From Nitrospirota bacterium (GTDB lineage: Bacteria > Nitrospirota > Nitrospiria > Nitrospirales > Nitrospiraceae), in NCBI GenBank assembly GCA_026387665.1, contig JAPLLG010000006.1, positions 1-60,611 on the forward strand: a stretch of 60,611 nt of DNA, written 5' to 3'. Shown here piece after piece: positions 35,588 through 44,004 of this stretch (position 1 is the first letter of the stretch; each line of letters opens with the position of its first letter). The notes under the pieces are model-generated. The model worked only from the letters and a program-made list of their open reading frames with translations. It had not been told where the DNA came from and made no database searches. The position numbers and the translations under genes are program-made.

Positions 35588-36433
35588 TCACAGTCCCGAG
35601 TGGCCCTGTTGCTTAGACTGCCTACGCAGCGAAAAGTAAAACAGATTGCAAAGGATCACCAACACGATGATGGCGAGATGGGTAGCAGATTGGGCATCCA
35701 TGCCGGCAATGGCCTTCCCCTTCTGGCCGATCAGGGTTTCGTATTCCGCTGCGCCGCGCAGACCGCCAATGAGTCCGTTGATCTGACCGCTCCGTAGCAG
35801 AGGATACAGGCCTGGTGCCATCACGCCGGTGCAGCCTCCGCCGAGCTCGAACTTGTACTTGTCCTTGCCGAACACATACCAGGCCTCCACGCCGGGATTG
35901 CCTGCGCCCAGACTGACGGCATAGTTCACATCGCGCAGGTTGGCGACACCCTGGAGCACTGGCAAACCCTTCGTCGGTTTGCCGTTGTAGTCTGCCGGAA
36001 AGGCCCCATAGAGGTCCTGCCCCATGTTCATGATGACGGCGGTTCCGCCTGGACTCCAGCCGAGGAACACATAATCCTTCCCATTCTCTTTGCCCATCTC
36101 GCGGGCGACCTGCGTCACGACCTGGTCCGCCATCCCGGTGCCGGAGACCCAGAGAGTCATCGCGATCACGCGGAGGTTTTTTCGAAAAGCATGACGCAGC
36201 AGGGAGATCGATTGGGGATGGAGTTCCGGCTTCGAGGCAGGATCGAAATCCAGCGAGAGCAGAAACACCGACCCCTCTGGGAGCGACTCGATATAGTCGT
36301 AGACCCCGCGCACTTCCGGCGAAATCTTGATCGGCAGCCCGACCGGATAGAGCAAGGGCAAGAGCGTGCAGAGGCCGATCACCAGAAAGATGATCCGCCG
36401 GTCGATCTTCAACATGCGCTCTGCGAAGGTCAC
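35588..36433 (-). CDS. Uncharacterised membrane-anchored protein of the MutL-linked cluster
   Basis: With the GTG at 36433, which has GAGG seven bases upstream, the protein has 281 residues. An N-terminal helix (IIFLVIGLCTLLPLLYPVGL) precedes a soluble, probably extracytoplasmic domain of about 200 residues containing EGSVFLLSLDFDPASKPEL and DYVFLGWSPGG. A C-terminal helix (LAIIVLVILCNLFYFSL) closes it. A further in-frame TTG at 36460 lies inside the heptamer repeat and is less likely. The domain between the helices is not recognised and might be a solute- or nucleotide-binding alpha/beta fold. Confidence 0.65.
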   Translation of the reverse strand: MTFAERMLKIDRRIIFLVIGLCTLLPLLYPVGLPIKISPEVRGVYDYIESLPEGSVFLLSLDFDPASKPELHPQSISLLRHAFRKNLRVIAMTLWVSGTGMADQVVTQVAREMGKENGKDYVFLGWSPGGTAVIMNMGQDLYGAFPADYNGKPTKGLPVLQGVANLRDVNYAVSLGAGNPGVEAWYVFGKDKYKFELGGGCTGVMAPGLYPLLRSGQINGLIGGLRGAAEYETLIGQKGKAIAGMDAQSATHLAIIVLVILCNLFYFSLRRQSKQQGHSGL

Positions 36434-36446
36434 GGGGCGACCTCGC

Positions 36447-36524
36447 AATGAGAAATGCAAAATGTAAAATGCAAAATAGGGTGAAACATACTGGATTCGA
36501 TCAATTTTTCATTTTGCATTTTTA
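36447..36524. repeat. Heptamer-repeat hairpin (AAATGCA type)
   Basis: Units AAATGCA, AAATGTA, AAATGCA, AAAT occupy 36453-36477. The complementary arm TTTTTCATTTTGCATTTTTAA covers 36505-36524 in part. On the - strand the element begins about 8 bases after the stop of the gene at 36533. The unit differs completely from the AGTGCTG type but has the same 7-base period. Confidence 0.7.
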
Positions 36525-36532
36525 ACTTTGCC

Positions 36533-37183
36533 TTACTCTTTCCCACCACCCAGATACGACCGCTCCATGCCGAAGATAATCTTGATGGAAAGGGCGACCG
36601 TGCCGAGGCTCACACCGATCAGGATCGCGCGCCGCACCGACGCATTCAGCACGTTCAAAATCCATTGGGACAGGTCGCCGCTGAGCGGGATGAGATATTC
36701 TCCAAGCGGCACGCGGCCCATCATCACGATCACCGCCGCAATGAGCAGCACCGCTGCCTCGCGGCTCCGCGCGCGGAACGACCGGTAGGCGGCCGAGGCG
36801 ATGAAGAAGGCGAGGATGGCAAACATCGTCCCCTGCAAGGGAACCATCATGAAGTTATAGATCCAGCCAAAGGAGGTCATGGCACCATCGACAGCTTCCT
36901 TACCGTTCGACCAGAGGCCCACCGCAATGGTGCCCAACATGCTCACATACAGCACGAAACTGTAGCCCCAGCCTGCTTCCTTGCGCCGGATCTTGATCGC
37001 ATGGACATGGAACAGGCTGCTGACGCCCAACACCAACGCGAATCCGCCGATGATCTGGAGCCACTTGGTGACGGAAGTCAGCATCTGCTCCGAAGCCGGA
37101 TGCGGTACATAATACTGTGCCGCAAACACCAGGCCTGTGATGAGCGTGATCAGGAGCGGAACCTGTCGGCGAAGAAAAATCAT
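36533..37183 (-). CDS. Uncharacterised polytopic membrane protein of the MutL-linked cluster
   Basis: The 216-residue protein has about six hydrophobic segments, including LLITLITGLVFAAQYYV at the start and TMFAILAFFIASAAY later. A basic loop (FHVHAIKIRRKEAGWGY) could be an ion- or lipid-binding element. Its ATG overlaps the stop of the gene at 37180 by four bases, which implies coupled translation. No family name can be given with confidence. Confidence 0.7.
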   Translation of the reverse strand: MIFLRRQVPLLITLITGLVFAAQYYVPHPASEQMLTSVTKWLQIIGGFALVLGVSSLFHVHAIKIRRKEAGWGYSFVLYVSMLGTIAVGLWSNGKEAVDGAMTSFGWIYNFMMVPLQGTMFAILAFFIASAAYRSFRARSREAAVLLIAAVIVMMGRVPLGEYLIPLSGDLSQWILNVLNASVRRAILIGVSLGTVALSIKIIFGMERSYLGGGKE

Positions 37184-38421
37184 TTCACGTCCTTAAACAC
37201 ATCCAGAAACAATTGCGGCCACTGCGTATCGAGCAGCACGCCCAAAGTGGCCAGAACCGTCCCAGCTACGAGGATGCAGAGGATGAGCCCCTTGCCGATA
37301 TCCTGCCCGAGCAACGTCCCGACCTGCACCGGTTCCCTGGAGAGATAGGCGCTGGCCGCGTAGAGCTCCTCCCCGATCAAGGTATAGTCGCAGGTGGTGA
37401 CGAAGAACGGGAGCTGGTGATCCGAGTCCGTCCCGGCGATTTGAATCGCGCCGGTGCTTGCGCCGGTTTCCGTCAACAAGAGCGCTTCGGCAAAGTAGGC
37501 TCCCATGAAGAAATTCGCCGCAGGCTTTTTACGCAGCATGATCCCGTCCACTGCCGCGGTATAGCTGAATTGATCCGACGTAATGAAGAAATTCGAATCG
37601 TCCTTATAGAGATCAGGCTTGCCCGCTTCCAGATAGGCCTGTTTCGTAATCTCCTGGCAGACGGCCATGGTCATCGGGTCGCGATGCGGCACGAGCAGCT
37701 CCGTCTCATAGGCTGCCGTGCGTTTGGCCACCCGCCCAAGAATAACTGCCGCTGCGATCGTCGAGGGATCGCTCATGTCGTGGGCTCCGGTGAGGTACAG
37801 GATCGGCTTACCTAACTCGGTCGCACGACCAATGGCCTCATCCACGGCATCCAAGCCGGGAATACGGCGCAAAAAGATCTCTCTCGTTCTGGCCCTGCTG
37901 ATCGCGTAGAACACGATGCCGCCGAACAGAAGCGCCAGCACAAGATTATTGATCTGATTCCAGTTCATCCAGTTCGGTTGCGGCGTCACCAGCACAGGCT
38001 GACCGATACCACGATCATCGCTCAAGACCGCAGCCACAGCGATACTATAGGTCGTCCCGTTCTTGAGTTCGACTCCCCGCCCGTTCCTCAGCGTGAACTG
38101 GTGCTGATCTCCCGTCGCAGGCCTCGTCCACCAGGGCCACTTGGATTCACGAACATAATGTTGATTGGCAGGAAATTCCGCCACGACCTTCATCGCAGCA
38201 GGATCAGCCGCCGTGCCCTCGCTCAGGAGGATCTGATACTTGGTCGCAGCGCTATCGTAGGGAGCGGGTGCCCAAATCACGGTCACACTGCCGCCACCAT
38301 CGCTGGGAGTATCGAAGGCGCGGACATCTTGCGGAGGAGAAAGGGTCTTCTTCGTCTGGTCCTCGTACTGCGCAAACACCGGCATCCATGGCTGACTCAG
38401 CATGGCCACGAGCAGGAGCAC
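37180..38421 (-). CDS. Uncharacterised membrane protein with a fibronectin III-like domain, MutL-linked cluster
   Basis: The protein begins with a hydrophobic leader and continues with a fibronectin type III-like domain (about 90 residues, PPQDVRAFDTP to TYSIAVAAVLS). A membrane helix (NNLVLALLFGGIVFYAIS), a cytoplasmic domain of about 180 residues (GRATELGKPILYLTGAHDMS, AYETELLVPHRDPM) and a C-terminal helix follow. The GTG at 38421 has GGAAG six bases upstream. Any earlier in-frame start reads through a 125-bp palindromic repeat that abuts the 5' end. I believe this is a family of unknown function seen beside MutL-like ATPases elsewhere. Confidence 0.65.
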   Translation of the reverse strand: MLLLVAMLSQPWMPVFAQYEDQTKKTLSPPQDVRAFDTPSDGGGSVTVIWAPAPYDSAATKYQILLSEGTAADPAAMKVVAEFPANQHYVRESKWPWWTRPATGDQHQFTLRNGRGVELKNGTTYSIAVAAVLSDDRGIGQPVLVTPQPNWMNWNQINNLVLALLFGGIVFYAISRARTREIFLRRIPGLDAVDEAIGRATELGKPILYLTGAHDMSDPSTIAAAVILGRVAKRTAAYETELLVPHRDPMTMAVCQEITKQAYLEAGKPDLYKDDSNFFITSDQFSYTAAVDGIMLRKKPAANFFMGAYFAEALLLTETGASTGAIQIAGTDSDHQLPFFVTTCDYTLIGEELYAASAYLSREPVQVGTLLGQDIGKGLILCILVAGTVLATLGVLLDTQWPQLFLDVFKDVK

Positions 38422-38438
38422 CCAAATCTTCCATGAGA

Positions 38439-38563
38439 CAGGATGCTCAAAACGGCTGTCCAGCAAGGCCGCAGGCGAGTCAAAACCGGAGGCGTACCCT
38501 CCAGGGTACGTTGAGGATTTCGACGAGTCGAGAACGAAGCTGGCAGACGTTTTCAGCATCCTG
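38439..38563. repeat. Palindromic element, family 1, copy B
   Basis: Outer stem CAGGATGCT/AGCATCCTG and AAAACG/CGTTTT surround the conserved blocks CCAGCAAGGCCGCAG, GGCGTACCCT, GGGTACGTTGAGG and CGAGAACGAAGCTGG. It abuts the TAG stop of the gene at 38564 with no spacer. Its other end lies 17 bases before the chosen start of the next gene. It is open in the frame of that next gene, so annotation programs may extend the protein into it. Confidence 0.85.
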
Positions 38564-39691
38564 CTAGGCCCCTTCAATCAGCTCGATATTCGTCCGCGGA
38601 ATCATAACTCTACTGCCATCGGCAAAACGGACTTCCAGCACCCGCACTTCACTTTCGGTCGGAATCTTCTGGAGATCGGAGGGCAGACTGGCGACTTCGC
38701 CGATCTTGCCGAACAGAGGATCTCGGATGATCCGCACCTGGTCGCCGATCCGGATGCCTTCCCGCTGGGGCACGGCAGCAGTGCCGTGAGAGCCCGTGAT
38801 GTGTTTGGGGATGATGATCTCCGGACGAATGACCCCGGCGCGAATTTGCGTCGCGCCTGAAATGGAGGCCTGTTGGCCCGCATGGGCGGAGAGGAGCGTG
38901 AATGTTTTATCGGCCATGGGGATGGTGCCGAACCCTTCGGTGAGAATCAGGGTAAAGCCGACCTGTTCCGTGCCAGTGATGGCCACGCCAAGGTCATAGC
39001 CCAGGAGTGCGCGCAAATCCTTATCATGAATGCCGCCAATAACCAACCCCGCCACCCCCACCTCTTTCGCGCGGGCCAACCCGTCCGACGAGATGAAGGA
39101 ACCTCCCACAACCACCTTGCCCTTCATGGCGTCGGTGAAGTGACGAGGCGAGAGCACTTCGTCCGGCGAGGTCACCGCGATCACGATCTCGCCCCAGGTT
39201 TCCCCGCCGATACCGAAGATCCCTTGCACCAGGCTGCAATCGGTTTCGACGACGACCCCTTGCTGAGGGATCACCTCGACGATGAGCCCGTCTACATAGC
39301 CCAGCAACTCCAGCACCCGTGGCGGCTCCCGCAACAGGACCTGCCCTGTGATGGTCGAGACGGATTCCACGACGCCGGTGATAGGCGAGAGGACTTCCGT
39401 CTTGAACCATTTGATGAGGGGTTTATTCTCCGCCAGGATCTCGTCCTTCTGCACCGAATCGCCCGCCTTCTTGATCAAATACTCGTTGATCTCATCCGGC
39501 GCCACGCCCAACTGGTTGGCCAGGTTCAGGGGATAGACCTTCCCGGGCAATTCCGCACGAGCCACCGCCTGATTCGCGCGCACAGTTTCCCCGGTCGCAA
39601 CCAGCACGGTGCCTGGCAAAGACAACATCCGTCGACGACGGACCGTGGTCTGTTCTGTGACGGTTAAGCCTGGGGTGTAAGAATGGGCCAT
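38564..39691 (-). CDS. Uncharacterised barrel-sandwich/KOW protein of the MutL-linked cluster
   Basis: From ATG 39691 the protein has 375 residues and no membrane helix or signal. The N-terminal 120 residues resemble paired lipoyl/barrel-sandwich half-domains (LPGTVLVATGETVRANQAVA, then SPITGVVESVSTITGQVLL). The middle repeats GGSFISSDGLARAKEVGVAGLVIGG in short form. The C-terminal 60 residues look like a KOW/SH3 barrel (RIGDQVRIIRDPLFGKIGEV). It may be the soluble scaffold that joins the ATPase to the membrane proteins. The function is unknown. Confidence 0.7.
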   Translation of the reverse strand: MAHSYTPGLTVTEQTTVRRRRMLSLPGTVLVATGETVRANQAVARAELPGKVYPLNLANQLGVAPDEINEYLIKKAGDSVQKDEILAENKPLIKWFKTEVLSPITGVVESVSTITGQVLLREPPRVLELLGYVDGLIVEVIPQQGVVVETDCSLVQGIFGIGGETWGEIVIAVTSPDEVLSPRHFTDAMKGKVVVGGSFISSDGLARAKEVGVAGLVIGGIHDKDLRALLGYDLGVAITGTEQVGFTLILTEGFGTIPMADKTFTLLSAHAGQQASISGATQIRAGVIRPEIIIPKHITGSHGTAAVPQREGIRIGDQVRIIRDPLFGKIGEVASLPSDLQKIPTESEVRVLEVRFADGSRVMIPRTNIELIEGA

Positions 39692-39699
39692 GTTAACAA

Positions 39700-39786
39700 C
39701 AGTGCTGAGTGCTGGGTGCTGAGACATGAGAACAGAAAAAGATTCGGAGGCTTATCTCAGCACTCATTTCTCAGCACTCAGCACTG
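39700..39786. repeat. Heptamer-repeat hairpin (AGTGCTG type) reaching into the MutL-like gene
   Basis: Units AGTGCTG, AGTGCTG, GGTGCTG (39701-39721) face AGCACTC, ATTTCTC, AGCACTC, AGCACT (39758-39785). The right arm contains the stop and last codons of the MutL-like gene, giving its terminal VLSAEK. Confidence 0.75.
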
Positions 39787-41608
39787 GGTAAAGATCCACC
39801 GCATTGAACCATTTCATCAGCATGGCCACTCTGGCATTGTGCTCGGTCGGCAACTGCAAGGGACGCCCTCGTCCATCGAGCAAGATTCCCACCACGCCTC
39901 CCTGCACCTCTCGCGTGATCGACACGCCTGCCCCGGCCCCGAGATTGACCTGTTTCGCCGGCTGAATCGTAATTGAAGCCTTCTCATCGCTGCCTAATGG
40001 GATCAACCGAAGATCACCGAACGACAGTTGCCCCTTGTCCACTCGCCCATCCGGAAAGGTGATGGCATAGTCCGCGCACCGTTCCCCCTCCTTTCCCTGC
40101 CCGATCGGCGCAACACAGGTTCCCAAATAGACCATGCAATCACGGACGAAGACATCGGTGGCCGCCTGCTCATTGATCGTCGAGAGCACGCCCAGATGCG
40201 GCATCATGAAGATACTGTCCACCGAGAGCCTCGTCACCCCGAGCGGTTCATAGGCATCCACCATCAGCAGCATCGATTGCACGCGGCGCGGCGCATGGGA
40301 CAGGATACCGCCACTCCCCACGATCAAATCGAGCTTGAGCATGTTGATCAGGGTCTTGCCGGACTGCTGCTGCTCGAACACGTCCGAGATCGTACGTTCC
40401 TGCTGGATGCCTTTAAGCGCCGTCGCGAGGGACTTGTGATGGATCAAGGCGAGCCGAAGCGCCTCGCGGGCAATCGCATGTTCGATCTGCAACTCGTCCA
40501 GCGTCTGAGGAATCGTCGTCGGCCGGACCATCTTGTTCTTGATCCGATTGCGGAGCGTCTGTTCGTCGAGCGTAAAGGGCACCCACCGCATGATGTTGGC
40601 AAGTCCTGCTTCCGCCAGCACGTTGGAAATACTGTAGGACATCCCGAGGTTCGCGCTGACGGTCCGATTGAACAATCCTTCGAAGACCGAGAAGACGTCC
40701 GTGGTCGCGCCGCCGATATCCACCCCGATCAAATTCAGATGTTCCCGCTTGGCGATCGTTTCCATGATCACCCCGACCGCCGCCGGCGTCGGCATGATCG
40801 GCGCCCCCGCCATCTCGATCAGCTTCTTATAGCCAGGCGCCTGCTGCATGACATGTTCGAGAAAGAGGTCGTGAATCTTGTCTCGCGCCGGCGTGAGATT
40901 CTCCCGCTCCAGCACGGGACGAATGTTGTCAGTCAGCACGAGCGCGGTTTTCTCGCCCAGGATCTTCTTCACTTGCGGCTGCGCGTCTTTATTGCCCGCA
41001 TAAATCAACGGAAGCTTGTACGTGGCCCCGAACCGGGGTCGGGGCTCTGCGGCGGAAATGTATTCGGCCATTTCGACCACATGGGTGACCGCCCCGCCAT
41101 CCGTCCCACCGGACATCAAGATCATGTCCGGCCTCATGGTGCGGATCCTCTCGATCTTTTCATGGGGCAGGCGGCCATCGTTCGACGCCAAGACATCGAT
41201 GACAATTGCGCCGGCCCCCAGCGCGGCCCGTTGCGCGCTTTCACCCGTCATATTCTGCACCACGCCCGTCACCATCATCTGCAACCCGCCGCCCGCGCTG
41301 CTGGTGGAGATGTAAATATCGACACCGGTCTTCGCATCGCGGCAGGGCGTAATGATCTTGTCGCCGTCGAGGATTTTGCGGCCGGAGAGTTCTTCAATTT
41401 CCGCAATCGCGTTCAGCACCCCGCGCGTCACATCTTCAAAGGGCGCTTCCACCGTCGTGGGGGCTTCCCCACGATAGGTCTGCCGATACTCGTTGCCAAT
41501 CTTCTCAATCAGGATGGCTTTGGTCGTGGTGCTGCCGCAGTCGGTCGCCACGATGACGTTGAGGGGCTGGGTACTCACTGGCTTGGGTGTTGCGCTCGGC
41601 TCAGTCAT
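39764..41608 (-). CDS. MutL/GlmL-type ASKHA ATPase (glutamate mutase reactivator family) without a mutase
   Basis: The 614-residue protein belongs to the GlmL/MutL family described as reactivating factors of adenosylcobalamin-dependent glutamate mutase. Phosphate-binding motifs are clear: ATDCGSTTTKAIL near residue 20 and GVDIGGATTDVFSV near residue 290. Family blocks such as TSSAGGGLQMMVTG and LMSGGTDGGAVTHV are also clear. No cobalamin-binding mutase subunits are nearby. Instead the gene sits among membrane and scaffold proteins, so another client is likely. Its start overlaps the small gene upstream by four bases (ATGA). The last six residues are encoded by a heptamer repeat. Confidence 0.85.
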   Translation of the reverse strand: MTEPSATPKPVSTQPLNVIVATDCGSTTTKAILIEKIGNEYRQTYRGEAPTTVEAPFEDVTRGVLNAIAEIEELSGRKILDGDKIITPCRDAKTGVDIYISTSSAGGGLQMMVTGVVQNMTGESAQRAALGAGAIVIDVLASNDGRLPHEKIERIRTMRPDMILMSGGTDGGAVTHVVEMAEYISAAEPRPRFGATYKLPLIYAGNKDAQPQVKKILGEKTALVLTDNIRPVLERENLTPARDKIHDLFLEHVMQQAPGYKKLIEMAGAPIMPTPAAVGVIMETIAKREHLNLIGVDIGGATTDVFSVFEGLFNRTVSANLGMSYSISNVLAEAGLANIMRWVPFTLDEQTLRNRIKNKMVRPTTIPQTLDELQIEHAIAREALRLALIHHKSLATALKGIQQERTISDVFEQQQSGKTLINMLKLDLIVGSGGILSHAPRRVQSMLLMVDAYEPLGVTRLSVDSIFMMPHLGVLSTINEQAATDVFVRDCMVYLGTCVAPIGQGKEGERCADYAITFPDGRVDKGQLSFGDLRLIPLGSDEKASITIQPAKQVNLGAGAGVSITREVQGGVVGILLDGRGRPLQLPTEHNARVAMLMKWFNAVDLYPVLSAEK

Positions 41609-41985
41609 CTCGCGGAGGCTCCTTGGGGAGCCTGGGGGGCAGACTTCGTTTCAATGAGTGTAAGGAGGCGGGAGATCGTATCGCGCCGTTCGAGCAGGCA
41701 GGCCACCTGCTCGACTTCCTTCACGTTGAACGCCCATTCGATGATCGGAGTCAGAAAGTAGAGGGCCTGGCTGCCGAGAAAGTTCATGGGCCCGAGCGAT
41801 TCGAGAAAGACCGTGGCGGGAGCTGCCATCCCCCGCGTCACCACCGCATCAGCGACCCGTTCGAGCAACGCGAGATCTTCAATGGTGAACACCTCGGCCT
41901 TGGATCCGGTCGAAAAGGCATGGGAGAGCTCCGCACGGACCTTACCCCATGTTTCCGCCAGAGATGTCTTGGAGAAAGAAGTCAT
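41605..41985 (-). CDS. Small uncharacterised partner of the MutL-like ATPase
   Basis: The 126-residue protein is predicted to be mainly helical, with a hydrophobic patch in the middle (MNFLGSQALYFLTPIIEWAF) and a regular helix (VEQVACLLERRDTISRLLTLI). It is the first gene of the cluster and its stop overlaps the ATPase start by four bases. Such overlap suggests that the two proteins are made in fixed ratio and interact. No family is recognised. The upstream 150 bases, shared with the divergent gene at 42165, should hold the promoter. Confidence 0.7.
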   Translation of the reverse strand: MTSFSKTSLAETWGKVRAELSHAFSTGSKAEVFTIEDLALLERVADAVVTRGMAAPATVFLESLGPMNFLGSQALYFLTPIIEWAFNVKEVEQVACLLERRDTISRLLTLIETKSAPQAPQGASAR

Positions 41986-42164
41986 AACTGTCTGGAAATG
42001 CAGTCAAAATCGACTATCGAGCGGCATTATATGAAGGGGCCTGAGGAGAGTCAATGAATGGCGGGAATAGCCTCTTTCGAATATTACATTTTCTTAGGGC
42101 CATTGCTGTTAGGATAGTTTAAATATGTGATTCATCCGTGACCTCGATAGAAAGGGAGCTTGCC

Positions 42165-43184
42165 TTGAACCAAACGAAACTTATTGCCTCATTCATCGTG
42201 ATTGCCCTGATCGGAACTCCTGCCATCTCCTTCGCAAGGGCAAGGGGTGGATCTGGCGGAGGCTATTCCAGCGGCTCACGAAGCGGAAGCGCCTCTGGCA
42301 GCATCGGCAGCCGTGGATCCCGCACCTATGACCAGAGCAGCGCGAAGCCGATTCAACAGTCGGCCACACCAAAGCCTGCCACGACCGCGCCACAGCAAGC
42401 GCCCACGGCCCAGCCGGCTCCTGCCAGGCAACCTTCGTTCCTGCAGCGCAATCCCCTCTTGGCCGGAATCGCAGGAGGTCTCGCCGGATCATGGATCGGG
42501 CATATGCTCTTCGGGGCGACGGACAGCAGCGCAAAGACCACCGAAGCCGGTGAACAGGCCGGCGCAACCGAGCAGGCAGCAGGATCCTCCAGCTCCACCG
42601 GGATACTCCTCATCCTCATGCTCCTGGGAGCAGGAGCGCTGTTGTATTTCATGAAAGTCCGGCGGCCCATCCCTGACTTTTCCGGGATCACGAGGAGCAG
42701 CGCCGTCAGCGGCAGTCTCCTGGCAGAGCCGTCCGCCACAGCCATCCAGACCACGGTGGTGGTCAGCGACGTCACCCCCGCGGACAAGACGGCCTTCCAG
42801 CAACTGCTGACCGATATTCAAACAGCCTGGAGCAAGCAGGACCTGGCAGGGTTGCGACGGTTCGTCACGCCAGAGATGCTCACCTATTTCGGCACAGCCC
42901 TGGCAGAACAGACCAGCCTGGACGTCCAGAACCATGTGGAAGATGTGGCCCTCCTCCAGGCAGAAGTCAGAGAATCCTGGATCGAAGACGCCACGCATTA
43001 CGCGACGGTGGGACTCCGCTGGAGCGCCCGTGACTATACGGTGTCCCTGACAAAGCAACGAGGAGAAACAGGCTATCTCGTCGAAGGCAGCGACGTGACG
43101 CCGAGCGAGTCGAGCGAAGTCTGGACCTTCATGCGATTCCAAGACGGGAAGTGGCTGCTCTCGGCGATCCAACAAACCGCCTAG
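42165..43184 (+). CDS. Tim44-like domain membrane protein
   Basis: With the TTG start at 42165 (GGGAG seven bases upstream) the protein has 339 residues. It has a cleavable signal or first helix (LIASFIVIALIGTPAISFA), a low-complexity Gly/Ser then Gln/Pro/Ala linker, a glycine-zipper stretch (LLAGIAGGLAGSWIGHMLFG) and a second helix (GILLILMLLGAGALLYFM). A C-terminal Tim44-like domain of about 130 residues ends in WTFMRFQDGKWLLSAIQQ. Bacterial members are membrane proteins of uncertain role. An in-frame GTG nine codons earlier is possible. A strong terminator follows. Confidence 0.85.
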   Translation: MNQTKLIASFIVIALIGTPAISFARARGGSGGGYSSGSRSGSASGSIGSRGSRTYDQSSAKPIQQSATPKPATTAPQQAPTAQPAPARQPSFLQRNPLLAGIAGGLAGSWIGHMLFGATDSSAKTTEAGEQAGATEQAAGSSSSTGILLILMLLGAGALLYFMKVRRPIPDFSGITRSSAVSGSLLAEPSATAIQTTVVVSDVTPADKTAFQQLLTDIQTAWSKQDLAGLRRFVTPEMLTYFGTALAEQTSLDVQNHVEDVALLQAEVRESWIEDATHYATVGLRWSARDYTVSLTKQRGETGYLVEGSDVTPSESSEVWTFMRFQDGKWLLSAIQQTA

Positions 43185-43215
43185 ACTCGCTGCAATCCAG
43201 CAGACTGAAATGATT

Positions 43216-43267
43216 CGGGGCCAACGCCTATTGTGATCATCACAGCAGGAGTTGGCCCCGTTTCTTT
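43216..43267 (+). terminator. Strong intrinsic terminator after the Tim44-like gene
   Basis: CGGGGCCAAC (43216-43225) pairs with GTTGGCCCCG (43251-43260). An inner TTGTGAT/ATCACA stem continues the hairpin, and TTTCTTTG follows. It begins 32 bases after the stop codon. Confidence 0.85.
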
Positions 43268-43470
43268 GTGGTCGCTTAAGAAAAGTCTGGCACGGAAGGG
43301 AACGATCGACATGGCAGCGAGAAAAACTTCCGACTCTCTGTGATCTTCCTCAAGTCCTCCCTCACTTCTGCCGAAAAATCTTGAAGAGAAAATTTTACTC
43401 GCCGCTCAAACTCTGATATACATCACATACAGTGTTCAACATTCTCACACCGAAAGGGGGTGGAGTTCAC

Positions 43471-43533
43471 ATGGCAACGAAGAAAGCAGCAAAGAAGAAG
43501 ACCGCAAAAAAAGCGGCAAAGAAGAAGAAGTAG
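43471..43533 (+). CDS. 20-residue Lys/Ala microprotein
   Basis: ATG at 43471, 9 bases after an AAGGGGGTGG purine run, opens a 20-codon frame made almost only of Lys, Ala and Thr, reading like a histone H1 tail. A 10-bp perfect hairpin follows 5 bases after the stop. The presence of ribosome site, stop and terminator argues that it is expressed. It could bind nucleic acid or be the relic of a longer Lys-rich protein. A related micro-frame lies at 44005. Confidence 0.45.
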   Translation: MATKKAAKKKTAKKAAKKKK

Positions 43534-43538
43534 CACCA

Positions 43539-43568
43539 TGAGGGGGCGGCGGCCACGTCGCCCCCTCA
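43539..43568 (+). terminator. Hairpin after the Lys/Ala microprotein
   Basis: TGAGGGGGCG and CGCCCCCTCA form a perfect 10-bp stem with the loop GCGGCCACGT. It is followed by CTTCCCTTCTCC rather than a clean T-run. The GGCCAC loop core recurs in the hairpin at 43951. Confidence 0.6.
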
Positions 43569-43950
43569 CTTCCCTTCTCCTCGATCTCCCTCAAACCAAC
43601 ATCTCATCTCACAGTCAGCAGACCCAGCAGAAGAGTCCCCCGCAGCACTTCCTGTCCGTTCAACCATCAGAGATCTCAGACCCCACGAAATAGAAACTCG
43701 ATGCCACAACCAGACCCCCATCGGTTTGGTCAGGACGAATAGGTCGCAGACCTTCCCTCCGACCACGACCTCGTCGTGACCGTCGGTCGCATTTCGTCTG
43801 GTGCATTCTTGAACAAATGACGACGACGAACCAGGTAGTGCCATCGAAGCGACGGCCCTGAGTTCACGATCCGGATGAAGAGTCAGGTGCTGAGGAGAAG
43901 AGAGAGGCGGCTGAAGTCCCGAACCCAAGAAATCCAAGAGACAAAAAAAT
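43569..43950. other. Gene-poor spacer between two similar hairpins
   Basis: Nothing coding was recognised in this stretch of about 380 bases. It is rich in short C/T and G/A runs and separates two GGCCAC-loop hairpins. A local duplication with later decay could explain the layout. Confidence 0.3.
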
Positions 43951-43978
43951 GGGGAGGTGATGGCCACATCACCCCCCC
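43940..43978 (-). terminator. Intrinsic terminator hairpin (best on the - strand)
   Basis: GGGGAGGTGATG pairs with CATCACCCCCC around the loop GCCA. On the - strand the stem is followed by ATTTTTTTGTC, a good T-run, so it could stop transcripts coming from the right. On the + strand only CGTCTTTCTC follows. Confidence 0.6.
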
Positions 43979-44004
43979 GTCTTTCTCACGCCAGGGGAGA
44001 GCCC

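Noticed and set aside
40028-41761. Long + strand open frame (577 codons)
   Set aside because: It mirrors the MutL-like gene on the other strand. The product is Arg/His/Asp-rich and has no recognisable domain.
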